A stretch of 64,000 nucleotides of DNA from Bryobacter sp964387685 (GTDB taxonomy: Bacteria > Acidobacteriota > Terriglobia > Bryobacterales > Bryobacteraceae), in contig CAYLXK010000001.1 of assembly GCA_964387685.1 (NCBI GenBank), positions 186,001 through 250,000 of the forward strand. The letters are read 5' to 3'. Below are positions 43,601 to 50,795 of the stretch, in pieces. Made by a program: the position numbers and the translations under genes. The notes beneath the pieces are model-generated. The model was given only the letters and a program-made list of their open reading frames with translations, ran no database searches and was not told where the DNA came from. The number at the start of each line of letters is the position of its first letter. Positions within the stretch are counted from its first letter, which is position 1.

Positions 43601-44671
43601 ATGACTTCGTCGAAAACCAATTGGTCTCAACTTCGCGTGGGCCTACTCGCCTTAGGCGGCTTGGCTCTTCTGTTTGCCTTGGTGTTTTATATCACCAGTT
43701 CGAAAAGCTTGTTTTCCTCCGCTTCCAAGCTCGTCGTCTTTCTCGATTCGAGCCAAGGGCTGCAGCGTAGCGCCCCGGTCCGCCTCAACGGCATGCTCGT
43801 GGGCAAGGTCGTGAACACAGAGTTGTCGGGCGAGTCCCGTCCCGGACGCATCGTTAAGATCACGATGGAAGTGGAAGACCGCTACTTTCCCGCCATCCCC
43901 ATCGATTCCCAGGTCAGCATCGGGGCGGAAAGCCTTTTGGGCGCCAAGTTGCTAGCGATCAAGAAGGGCCAAAGCCCAACCGCCGTGCAGCCTAACGCGG
44001 AACTGAAAAGCTTCTCCTCGCCGGAACTCGAAGACATTCAGCAACAAGCCTCCCAGACGATTGCCGTCCTGCAAAACATTCTCACCAAAGCCGAAGGCAT
44101 CGTCGGTCAGATCGAGGCCGGCAAGGGCACCATCGGTAAACTGCTTGTGGACGAAGAGCTCTATAAGCGCTTTCTCGGTATTGCCAAGGAAGTACAGACC
44201 CTGACAGGGGCCCTCAACTCCGGCAAAGGCACCCTCGGCAAGATTCTTCACGACGAGGCGCTTTACAACGATGTCCGAAAGAGTCTGGGCCGGATGGATC
44301 AGGTCATTGCCGATCTCCAAGCGGGTCAGGGCACGGCCGGCAAGTTGTTGAAAGATTCGGCCGTATACGACGAGGCCCGCAGAAGCCTCGCTGAAATGAG
44401 GGTGATCCTAGCCGATCTGAATGCGGGTAAGGGCTCCGCTGGCAAGTTGCTCAAGAGCGACGAACTCGCTAACCAACTCTCCGGCACCATTAAGCGCATC
44501 GACGTCACCATCGACAAAATCAACACCGGCCAGGGCACTCTCGGCCAGTTGCTGGTAAATCCCGCCCTCTATGAAAATCTCAATGGCACCGCGGTGGAAA
44601 TGAAGGGCTTGATGAAAGACTTCCGCGCCAATCCGAAAAAATTCCTCCGGATCAAGCTCGCGTTGTTCTAG
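43601..44671 (+). CDS. mlaD: MlaD-type MCE protein with five 34-residue repeats
   Basis: A 356-residue membrane-anchored protein: one N-terminal membrane segment (about 12-30), an MCE domain (about 40-120; VVFLDSSQGLQRSAPVRLNGMLVGKV), then a helical region. In that region a motif GxGTxGKLLxDxxLY starts at residues 174, 208, 242, 276 and 310, exactly 34 residues apart. The E. coli MlaD is about 180 residues, so this is a tailed form. MCE rings carry lipid across the periplasm; the repeats may form a longer tube or spacer. Its stop overlaps the GTG of the next gene by 1 base. Confidence 0.9.
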   Translation: MTSSKTNWSQLRVGLLALGGLALLFALVFYITSSKSLFSSASKLVVFLDSSQGLQRSAPVRLNGMLVGKVVNTELSGESRPGRIVKITMEVEDRYFPAIPIDSQVSIGAESLLGAKLLAIKKGQSPTAVQPNAELKSFSSPELEDIQQQASQTIAVLQNILTKAEGIVGQIEAGKGTIGKLLVDEELYKRFLGIAKEVQTLTGALNSGKGTLGKILHDEALYNDVRKSLGRMDQVIADLQAGQGTAGKLLKDSAVYDEARRSLAEMRVILADLNAGKGSAGKLLKSDELANQLSGTIKRIDVTIDKINTGQGTLGQLLVNPALYENLNGTAVEMKGLMKDFRANPKKFLRIKLALF

Positions 44672-45489
44672 TGAAACGCCTTGTCGTCAACGCCGACGAT
44701 TTCGGCTTTACCGGGGATGTAAACACCGGCATTCTCGAAGCCCACCTCGAGGGCATTCTCACGGCAACGACTCTCATGGCGAATGCTCCAGCCTTCGATC
44801 ATGCCGTCCACTTGGCCCAGGCACATCCTACCCTAGACGTGGGCGTGCACTTACAAATGGTCCAAGGTCCCAGCCTCTCGCGTCCAGGCCGCCCGCTGCC
44901 CGCGACTTTGCCGGCCTTGGTGGCGGGGCTTCTTTCCGGTGCTTGGAACGTTCTTGATGAGTTTCGGGCCCAAACTGAAAAAGTTCTTTCCGCCGGTCTC
45001 GCTCCCACGCACCTGGACACGCACAAGCACACGCACCTGCTTCCCCCCGTTCTCGACGCCGCCGCCCGGGTGGCCCAGGAGTACAAAATCGGCTTTCTCC
45101 GCCGTCCCTTCGATTTGCCCTTTGACGCTCGGCCCGTACCGGTCGGCGCACGTCTCGCCTCGTTCGCGATGCGCCGCATGAACCGCCATTTCACCCGTGT
45201 ATTGTCTGGGCACGGGGTGCGGAGTACAGATCACTTCGCCGGCTTCGTCCTGACGGGTTATTTCACCGCCGTCGATCTGGTCGCGGTTCTTCAGTCGCTC
45301 CCCGATGGCATCACAGAGTTCATGTGCCATCCTGGACACCTCGGGCCGGAGTTGCGCGCCGCGCCCACCCGCTTGAAGGAAAGTCGCCTGCAAGAATTGC
45401 GAGCTCTCACAGACCCCAGCGTCCGCGCCTCGCTAAATCGGGCTGGAATCCGTTTGGTAAGCTACCGCGAACTGCTCAACGAAGGGTAA
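44671..45489 (+). CDS. YdjC/ChbG-HpnK family deacetylase
   Basis: A 272-residue protein of the YdjC family, which removes acetyl groups from chitooligosaccharides (ChbG) or accompanies hopanoid synthesis (HpnK). Metal ligands are the Asp pair in VNADDFGF (residues 8-9) and the His residues in THLDTHKHTHLLP. HpnK is a reasonable guess given the adjacent lipid-transport genes, but no other hopanoid genes are present. It is coupled to mlaD (TAG/GTG sharing one base), and its 3' end overlaps the convergent kinase gene by 57 bases. Confidence 0.87.
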   Translation: MKRLVVNADDFGFTGDVNTGILEAHLEGILTATTLMANAPAFDHAVHLAQAHPTLDVGVHLQMVQGPSLSRPGRPLPATLPALVAGLLSGAWNVLDEFRAQTEKVLSAGLAPTHLDTHKHTHLLPPVLDAAARVAQEYKIGFLRRPFDLPFDARPVPVGARLASFAMRRMNRHFTRVLSGHGVRSTDHFAGFVLTGYFTAVDLVAVLQSLPDGITEFMCHPGHLGPELRAAPTRLKESRLQELRALTDPSVRASLNRAGIRLVSYRELLNEG

Positions 45490-46107
45490 AAAGATTCGAA
45501 ACTCTGCCCCGCTTCCTTCCTCCCGATTACGCGCCGATACATTCCCTCCCAGGTTCTCCACAATGCTGCGAACAATATGCAAGCCCAGGCCCTTGTGCTT
45601 CGGCGTGGTGGAAAATCCGGGCTCGAAGAGCTGTGGCAATACCCGGGCAGGTATCCCCGGTCCGGAATCCGCAACCAGGAACGCAATCCCTTCCGGTTCT
45701 TGGCTGGCGGATACTTCGATCACGCCCCCTCCGGGCATCATGCGCGCCGCATTGAGAAATAGATTCAGGAACACCCTCTCCCAAGCGCCGCGGGGCCCAC
45801 GAATTTGCAAGCCCCCAGGCACCTCCAATCGGATGGTGATTTCGGGGCCGCGCGTCGATAGCAGATAGTCGTTCAACAGCGCCTGCGCTTGGTCCAGCAG
45901 CCGGTCCACGTCCGTCAGCCCGCCTTTTTGCTCCAGGCTCTTTACGATGCGGGCTCCATGCTTCAGGCTCCGCTCCATTGCTCCCGCCAACTTGACGTGC
46001 CGCGGGTCGGCGCGTAGCACCTCGGCGGCCTCAAATAGAGTCTCGAAAACGTTATTCAGATCGTGGACAATCCCCGCCAGGTTGAACTTGTCCAAGTGCT
46101 CCGGCAT
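45433..46107 (-). CDS. Short sensor-less histidine kinase
   Basis: A 224-residue protein made almost only of a dimerisation/phosphoacceptor helix (His15 in IVHDLNNVFE) and an HATPase_c domain: N box FLNLFLNAARMMPGGG, G1 DSGPGIPAR, and G2 GLGLHIVRSI. There is no membrane segment, PAS or receiver domain, and no response regulator next to it. It must get its signal from a partner or be soluble. The 3' end runs 57 bases into the end of the deacetylase gene on the other strand. The motif resembles HDFNNLL-type kinases. Confidence 0.87.
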   Translation of the reverse strand: MPEHLDKFNLAGIVHDLNNVFETLFEAAEVLRADPRHVKLAGAMERSLKHGARIVKSLEQKGGLTDVDRLLDQAQALLNDYLLSTRGPEITIRLEVPGGLQIRGPRGAWERVFLNLFLNAARMMPGGGVIEVSASQEPEGIAFLVADSGPGIPARVLPQLFEPGFSTTPKHKGLGLHIVRSIVENLGGNVSARNREEGSGAEFRIFLPFVEQFAVAYQTDSSPI

Positions 46108-46116
46108 GAACCGATT

Positions 46117-47394
46117 CTACGCGGTGACTTGCCGCAACGTTGTGTAGAATTCCGGGAAGCTCACACTCGCCGCTTCGGCGTTCTGAATGTCGCAGGGCCC
46201 ATCGGCCAAGAGACTGGCCACGCTGAAGGCCATGGCGATGCGATGGTCTCCAAACGAATCGAATTGCGCCGCGCGCGGCTTCTGTTTGCCGGGCACCGTG
46301 AAGCCGTCCGGCCGAACCTCGATCGCCAGCCCCGCCCTTGCAAAATTCTCCGCTACTGTCGCAATGCGGTCGGTTTCCTTTACGCGTAACTCGGCGGCAT
46401 CCTGCACGTCCAGGCCCTCGCTCAAAGCCCCGAGTACAGCGAGAACCGGTATCTCGTCGATCAATCCCGCCGTCAACGCGCCAGCAATCTTGCCTGCCTG
46501 CTTCACACGTCCCCGCACCAGAATGTCGCCCACCAATTCGCCGTGCTTCTCGCCGACATTTAAGACTTTGATTTCCCCGCCTAGGCTGGCCAAATAATCG
46601 AGCAGCGCCGTTCGGGTCGGATTCAGGCCCACCCCGCCAATTACCAGATTCGAACCGGGAACCAGCAACGCCGCCGACAAGAAGAAGGCCGATGACGAAA
46701 GGTCCCCGGGAGTCTCCAGCGTCTGCGCCTCCAAGCGCGGCCTGCCCACGAGCGTGGTTACGCGGTTAGCGGACTGCACGTCGGCCCCAAACATCTTTAG
46801 GGCTAGCTCCGTGTGATCTCGCGTCTTCACCGGTTCTCGCAACGTTGTAGTGCCCTCGCAAAACAGCCCAGCGAACAGGACGCATGTCTTTACCTGTGCC
46901 GACGCCACCGGCGTCGTGTATTCGATTGCCCGCAACCGCGATCCATGAATCGTCAGCGGAGGAAACTTGCCGCCGGTGGCCTCGATGCGCGCGCCCATCT
47001 CGCTCAACGGTTTCATCACCCGTTCCATTGGGCGCCGCGACAGCGACTCGTCGCCATGGATCTGGCTCACAAAGGGCTGCCCGGCCAGAATTCCGCTCAT
47101 CATTCGAATCGTGGATCCGCTATTACCCGCATCGAGCGCCTCCACCGGAGCTGTCAAGCCATCCAGCCCCTTGCCGTGTATCGCCACTTGGCTGCCGCCG
47201 TCTTCCACTTCGATTCCCAGCTTGCCGAGTATGCCGAGCGTCGAATGGCAATCCTCGCCGGTCGCGTAACCGCTGATCCGGGTCGTGCCTTCCGCCAGCG
47301 CTGCGATCATGGCCCATCGATGAGAGATCGACTTGTCTCCCGGTAAGCGAATGGCTCCGGATAAATTCCGGGCAGGATGAATGGTTTCGATCAT
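46117..47394 (-). CDS. aroA: 3-phosphoshikimate 1-carboxyvinyltransferase (EPSP synthase) AroA
   Basis: Sixth step of the shikimate pathway. The 425-residue protein shows LPGDKSISHR near the N-terminus, the LDAGNSGSTIRMMSG motif, DESLSRRPM, the ETDRI motif (RVKETDRIATVAENFARAG) and FGDHRIAMAFS. The presence of a Gly-Asn-Ser-Gly-Ser motif and overall length resemble class II-like bacterial forms rather than E. coli AroA; the class is uncertain. It lies 9 bases upstream of the kinase gene and could share its transcript. Confidence 0.95.
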   Translation of the reverse strand: MIETIHPARNLSGAIRLPGDKSISHRWAMIAALAEGTTRISGYATGEDCHSTLGILGKLGIEVEDGGSQVAIHGKGLDGLTAPVEALDAGNSGSTIRMMSGILAGQPFVSQIHGDESLSRRPMERVMKPLSEMGARIEATGGKFPPLTIHGSRLRAIEYTTPVASAQVKTCVLFAGLFCEGTTTLREPVKTRDHTELALKMFGADVQSANRVTTLVGRPRLEAQTLETPGDLSSSAFFLSAALLVPGSNLVIGGVGLNPTRTALLDYLASLGGEIKVLNVGEKHGELVGDILVRGRVKQAGKIAGALTAGLIDEIPVLAVLGALSEGLDVQDAAELRVKETDRIATVAENFARAGLAIEVRPDGFTVPGKQKPRAAQFDSFGDHRIAMAFSVASLLADGPCDIQNAEAASVSFPEFYTTLRQVTA

Positions 47395-47406
47395 GAATTT
47401 GAAAGT

Positions 47407-47802
47407 TTACTCGACCGGATAGGGCCCGGTCTTTCCGATGCGTAGTTCTCGGCCAGTGCCATCCTCGGCGTTCACCGTCACCCGGACCGCCCGCGCCGGC
47501 GCCCGCAACTGTAGATGGAACTCCGCTACCTCTCCGGGCTGCAGGGCGTTGGAATCCGTCGGGCCCTTCTGGATCGTGATGGATTGCTTGCCGGGTGCGA
47601 AAAACTCGAACACTAACAAGAGCTTATTCACCGGCTTGCTGCCCGTATTGGTGATACTGCCGTCGGCCGCGATCATTTGTTCATCGACTCGACGAACGGT
47701 GATTTGCGAAACCTCCACCTCGGGTGCCTTGGTTTTCCGTTCCTGGCCGGAAATGCCAAGCACCGTTAGCATCGCAATAATGGCGGCAACCTTCTGGGAC
47801 AT
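47407..47802 (-). CDS. Exported FxLYD-like protein
   Basis: A 131-residue protein from the ATG at 47802 with a signal peptide (KVAAIIAMLTVLGISGQ). The mature domain has the pattern of the FxLYD/DUF-type beta-sandwich: SQITVRRVDEQMIAADGSITNTGSKPVNKLLLVFEFF, then a Ser/Pro-rich loop and LQPGEVAEFHLQL. Domains like this bind at cell surfaces, but the role is unknown. The open frame continues upstream to 47889 without family similarity. Its stop lies 12 bases before aroA. Confidence 0.7.
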   Translation of the reverse strand: MSQKVAAIIAMLTVLGISGQERKTKAPEVEVSQITVRRVDEQMIAADGSITNTGSKPVNKLLLVFEFFAPGKQSITIQKGPTDSNALQPGEVAEFHLQLRAPARAVRVTVNAEDGTGRELRIGKTGPYPVE

Positions 47803-47881
47803 GGCAAACTCGCTTTTTGAGTGTAGCAATTGAATCTGCCTGGCTGCCTTCCCGCGTCTAATCAGGTGTGGCGAGTGCGAA

Positions 47882-47897
47882 GTTAGCATATACTAAC
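47882..47897. promoter_or_regulatory. Palindrome over a possible -10 element of the TPR gene
   Basis: GTTAG and CTAAC half-sites separated by 6 bases (CATATA). TATACT (47889-47894), a 5/6 match to the -10 consensus, lies within it, so a repressor bound here would block transcription of the TPR gene. No good -35 is seen. The site lies in the 113-base region between two divergent genes. Confidence 0.4.
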
Positions 47898-47900
47898 AAG

Positions 47901-47907
47901 AGGGGAG
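47901..47907 (+). promoter_or_regulatory. Ribosome-binding site that favours TTG 47916 as TPR gene start
   Basis: AGGGGAG lies 8 bases before the TTG at 47916. The alternative GTG start at 47868 lies upstream of the palindrome and has no such site. Confidence 0.6.
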
Positions 47908-47915
47908 CTCATAAA

Positions 47916-48785
47916 TTGACAGGTCTATTGGGAGGGTCCAAAATAGCGGCCATATTATTGACCCTGATAGTCTTTCCCGCCTTAGCCGGGACTTTGGAAC
48001 AGGCTAGAATCCAGTTCGACAAAACAAACTACCCCGCCGCTCTCAAGCTCCTAGAGGCCAACTCGAATCGGTCGGCCGCCGAGTGGAACTTAAGCGGTCG
48101 GTCGCTATTCATGATGGGGGATTACAAAAAGGCGACTGAGGCATTTGAAAAGGCTGCCAGCCTGGAACCTTCCGCGTCGGAGCATTGGCACTGGCTTGGC
48201 CGCACCTTCGGACGCCGTGCCGAGGTCAGTACTTTCCTTTCCGCACCTGGCTACGCCTCGAAAGCCCGCCAAAACTTTGAGAAGGCGGTTCAGCTTAACC
48301 CGCGCAACGGTGAAGCAGTGAACGACCTTTTTGAGTACTACCTCCAAGCGCCTGGTTTTCTCGGGGGCGGGCTGGATAAGGCCCAGGCGCTGCTGGATAA
48401 AATCGGCGCCATTGATGCCGCTGAAAAATACTACGCCATGGCCCGTCTTGCGGAGCAGAGGAAAGATTTCAAGACTGCGGAAGCCCAGTTGCGGCGCGCC
48501 ATGGAAGCTGCGCCCAAGCAGATCGGCCGCATTGTGGACCTCGCCAAGTTCTTGGCCAAACAGGGCCGCGTACAGGAAAGCGATTCCGTTTTTGAACAGG
48601 CCAAAAGCGTTAACCCGAACCACCCCACCTACCTCTGGCAGCGCGCCAACGTTTTGATCGAGCAGAAAAGGGACTTGCGCGAAGCCCGGCAGCTTCTTGA
48701 GCGCTATCTCACTAGCCAGGTGCTCCCCGAAGACGACAATAAGGACGAAGCCAAGAAGCTCTTGGCTAAGATTGCCGGCGTCTAA
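47916..48785 (+). CDS. Exported tetratricopeptide-repeat protein
   Basis: About 289 residues from TTG 47916, giving a signal peptide (SKIAAILLTLIVFPALAG). The mature part consists of TPR-like repeats: LEQARIQFDKTNYPAALKLLEA, AEWNLSGRSLFMMGDYKKATEAFEKA, SEHWHWLGRTFGRRAEV, KARQNFEKAVQLNPRNGEAV and later copies. It probably acts as a periplasmic scaffold. It lies directly before the permease gene (no gap), suggesting a shared function. A GTG at 47868 would add 16 residues. Confidence 0.85.
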   Translation: MTGLLGGSKIAAILLTLIVFPALAGTLEQARIQFDKTNYPAALKLLEANSNRSAAEWNLSGRSLFMMGDYKKATEAFEKAASLEPSASEHWHWLGRTFGRRAEVSTFLSAPGYASKARQNFEKAVQLNPRNGEAVNDLFEYYLQAPGFLGGGLDKAQALLDKIGAIDAAEKYYAMARLAEQRKDFKTAEAQLRRAMEAAPKQIGRIVDLAKFLAKQGRVQESDSVFEQAKSVNPNHPTYLWQRANVLIEQKRDLREARQLLERYLTSQVLPEDDNKDEAKKLLAKIAGV

Positions 48786-49991
48786 ATGCGCACGGGAGAA
48801 ATCCTTCGTTCCAGCTACGAGGCGCTTAAAGCGAATCGTGTCCGCACGTTGCTCACGGCTTTGGGCCTGGTGATCGGCAACGCCAGCGTCATTCTGGTCG
48901 TGACCATCTCTCTCACCAGCACCGAGTTCATTCTCGACCAGATCCGCGGCATTGGCTCCAACGTGGTTTGGGCCTATTTCGAAGCGGGCAGCCGCGATAG
49001 TGAGCAGTCCGAAGCGGACTTTGTAAAGCTGTCCGACGTGGAAGCCATTCGCACACAGCTAGCCGACAAGATCGTCGCAGTGACGGCCACCATGTCCAGC
49101 CAGTCCAGCCTGGTCATCGATGGAAAGCCCCAGGATACGAGCGTGCTCGGCGTTGACGAGTACTATCCCAAAGTACGCAACTTAATTCTGCTTTCGGGGC
49201 GCTATTTCGACGCTTCCGAGGTCCGGCAACGGGCCAAAGTTGGTCTCCTAACAGAGCCCTTAGCTCAACTTCTCTTCGGCAGCCCGGCGGCGGCCGTAGG
49301 GCGCTTAATCAAGGTCAAAGACCATCAATTCACCATCGTGGGCGTATTTCGCGAGCGCGTTCAGAGCTTTGGCCTGAGTGAACTGGCCGACCGGGCGGTC
49401 GTGATTCCGATCACCGTGATCCGCTACTACAACCGGGTGGAACGCATCGATCCCATGTATGTACAGGCTAGACGCGCGGAAGACGTTGAAAACCTCACCG
49501 CGTCGGTGCGCCAGATTCTGGAAAGCCGCCATCGCAAGGGCGCGCGTTATTTCGTCGATAACCTGGGCGCCATTCTCGACACTGCCAAGAGCATTAGCCT
49601 CATCCTAACCGTCGTGTTGATCCTGGTTGCCGCCATCGCGCTCATCATCAGCGGGATCGGCATCATGAACATCATGCTGGTCACGGTCACGGAACGCACC
49701 AGGGAAATTGGCACGCGCATGGCCGTCGGCGCCAGCCGCCGCGAGGTACTATCGCAGTTCCTGGCCGAGGCGGTCTTAATCTCGATCGGCGGCGGTCTGG
49801 TCGGCATCGCGCTGGGCGTGGCCGGACCCTTGATCGCTCAATGGCTCGTGCCGGAATTTGGAGTCACCATCTCTCCGACCAGCGTCCTCGTTGCCTTTGG
49901 GGTATCGTTTGCCGTGGGCCTGGTCTTCGGGATCCTGCCCGCCAATCGCGCCAGCAAACTCAATCCCACGGAAGCGCTGCGTTACGAGTAG
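48786..49991 (+). CDS. MacB/FtsX-type ABC permease without a neighbouring ATPase
   Basis: A 401-residue protein with the MacB architecture: N-terminal membrane segment (about 20-42), MacB_PCD periplasmic domain, and an FtsX domain with three further membrane segments (about 278-300, 328-352 and 365-388). The conserved TERTREIGTRMAVGASRREVLSQFLAEA loop that contacts the ATPase is present. No ATP-binding subunit is adjacent; acidobacteria are known for many orphan permeases of this class. The preceding TPR gene ends at the base before its start. The substrate is unknown. Confidence 0.86.
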   Translation: MRTGEILRSSYEALKANRVRTLLTALGLVIGNASVILVVTISLTSTEFILDQIRGIGSNVVWAYFEAGSRDSEQSEADFVKLSDVEAIRTQLADKIVAVTATMSSQSSLVIDGKPQDTSVLGVDEYYPKVRNLILLSGRYFDASEVRQRAKVGLLTEPLAQLLFGSPAAAVGRLIKVKDHQFTIVGVFRERVQSFGLSELADRAVVIPITVIRYYNRVERIDPMYVQARRAEDVENLTASVRQILESRHRKGARYFVDNLGAILDTAKSISLILTVVLILVAAIALIISGIGIMNIMLVTVTERTREIGTRMAVGASRREVLSQFLAEAVLISIGGGLVGIALGVAGPLIAQWLVPEFGVTISPTSVLVAFGVSFAVGLVFGILPANRASKLNPTEALRYE

Positions 49992-50795
49992 CTATTTGCG
50001 CCGCAACGTCGGTGCGCCCGGCAGTAAATTGAATCCATGCTGGGCAAAGATGCCGCGCCCGGTCTCGGAAAGCAGGAATCGGACGAATTCTTCTCCCAGC
50101 TTCGTCTTGCCTCCTTTTCTGCGGATCGGCGCCGCCACCTGCCGCAGTGGCGGATGCAGTTCATCGGGAATCAAAACCCCGCCCTTGTCGTAGATTAGGC
50201 TCCAAGCCAGAATGGCCGCGTCGGCGTTCCCGGTCTCGGCGAACTGCATCGTTTGACGGATGTTCTCGCCATAAACCAGTTTTGGCTGCAGCTCCGGCAT
50301 CAGCCCCGCCTTGCCCAGCGCCGCAAGCGCTGCTGCCCCATAAGGGGCGAGCTGAGGGTTCGCGATGGCAATCGCCCTTACCTGCGGTAGTTTTAGGTCC
50401 GCAAAGCTCTGAATCTGGCCGCTTTTGGACCACAAACCGATCCTTCCCACTGCATAAACCTGTACCGCGTCCCTGTCCACCTTCCCCTTTTTTACAATCT
50501 GATTCATAAACGTCTCATTGGCGGATAGGAACACATCAAAAGGCGCCCCGCCTTCAATCTGCCTTGCCAGCGTTCCCGAAGACGCGAAAGAGAAGGTCAG
50601 ATCGGCGCCGGTGAAATACTTCTTAAACAAAGATTCTAAGGGACTTAGATCGGACGCTGCGGCGATTGTCAAACTTTCGCGCCCTTGGGCATAAGAATTC
50701 TGCGCAAGTACACTTGACAAGATGACACTCAAGTTCAATACTAATCTTAGGCTAAGAGTAAGGGCCGGAGGACTTTGAAGAATGGGTAAGATCAT
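49992..50795 (-). CDS. modA: ModA-type molybdate-binding protein
   Basis: A periplasmic solute-binding protein of about 267 residues with the ModA pattern: LTIAAASDLSPLESLFKKYF, FSFASSGTLARQIEGGAPFDVFLSANETFMNQI, AVGRIGLWSK and a C-terminal FLLSETGRGIFAQHGF. It would bind molybdate (or a similar oxyanion), yet modB and modC are not adjacent. I use the ATG at 50795, which overlaps dnaK by 14 bases; a TTG at 50738 would give a shorter signal peptide (MNLSVILSSVLAQ) and no overlap. Either way the dnaK promoter lies in the 5' end of this gene. Confidence 0.82.
   Translation of the reverse strand: MILPILQSPPALTLSLRLVLNLSVILSSVLAQNSYAQGRESLTIAAASDLSPLESLFKKYFTGADLTFSFASSGTLARQIEGGAPFDVFLSANETFMNQIVKKGKVDRDAVQVYAVGRIGLWSKSGQIQSFADLKLPQVRAIAIANPQLAPYGAAALAALGKAGLMPELQPKLVYGENIRQTMQFAETGNADAAILAWSLIYDKGGVLIPDELHPPLRQVAAPIRRKGGKTKLGEEFVRFLLSETGRGIFAQHGFNLLPGAPTLRRK
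50713..50733. promoter_or_regulatory. HAIR-like HspR operator at the dnaK promoter
   Basis: CTTGACA-N7-ACTCAAG, against the known HspR-associated inverted repeat CTTGAGT-N7-ACTCAAG: the right half matches at 7/7, the left at 5/7, with the exact 7-base spacer. It overlaps the -35 element of the dnaK promoter. hspR is the third gene of the same operon, so feedback repression of the operon is expected. Confidence 0.75.
50714..50742 (+). promoter_or_regulatory. Sigma-70-type promoter of dnaK
   Basis: A perfect TTGACA at 50714-50719 and AATACT (4/6) at 50737-50742, spaced by 17 bases; the start of transcription would be near 50750, about 30 bases before the dnaK ATG. The GGAGGA ribosome-binding site is at 50767-50772. 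Confidence 0.65.
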
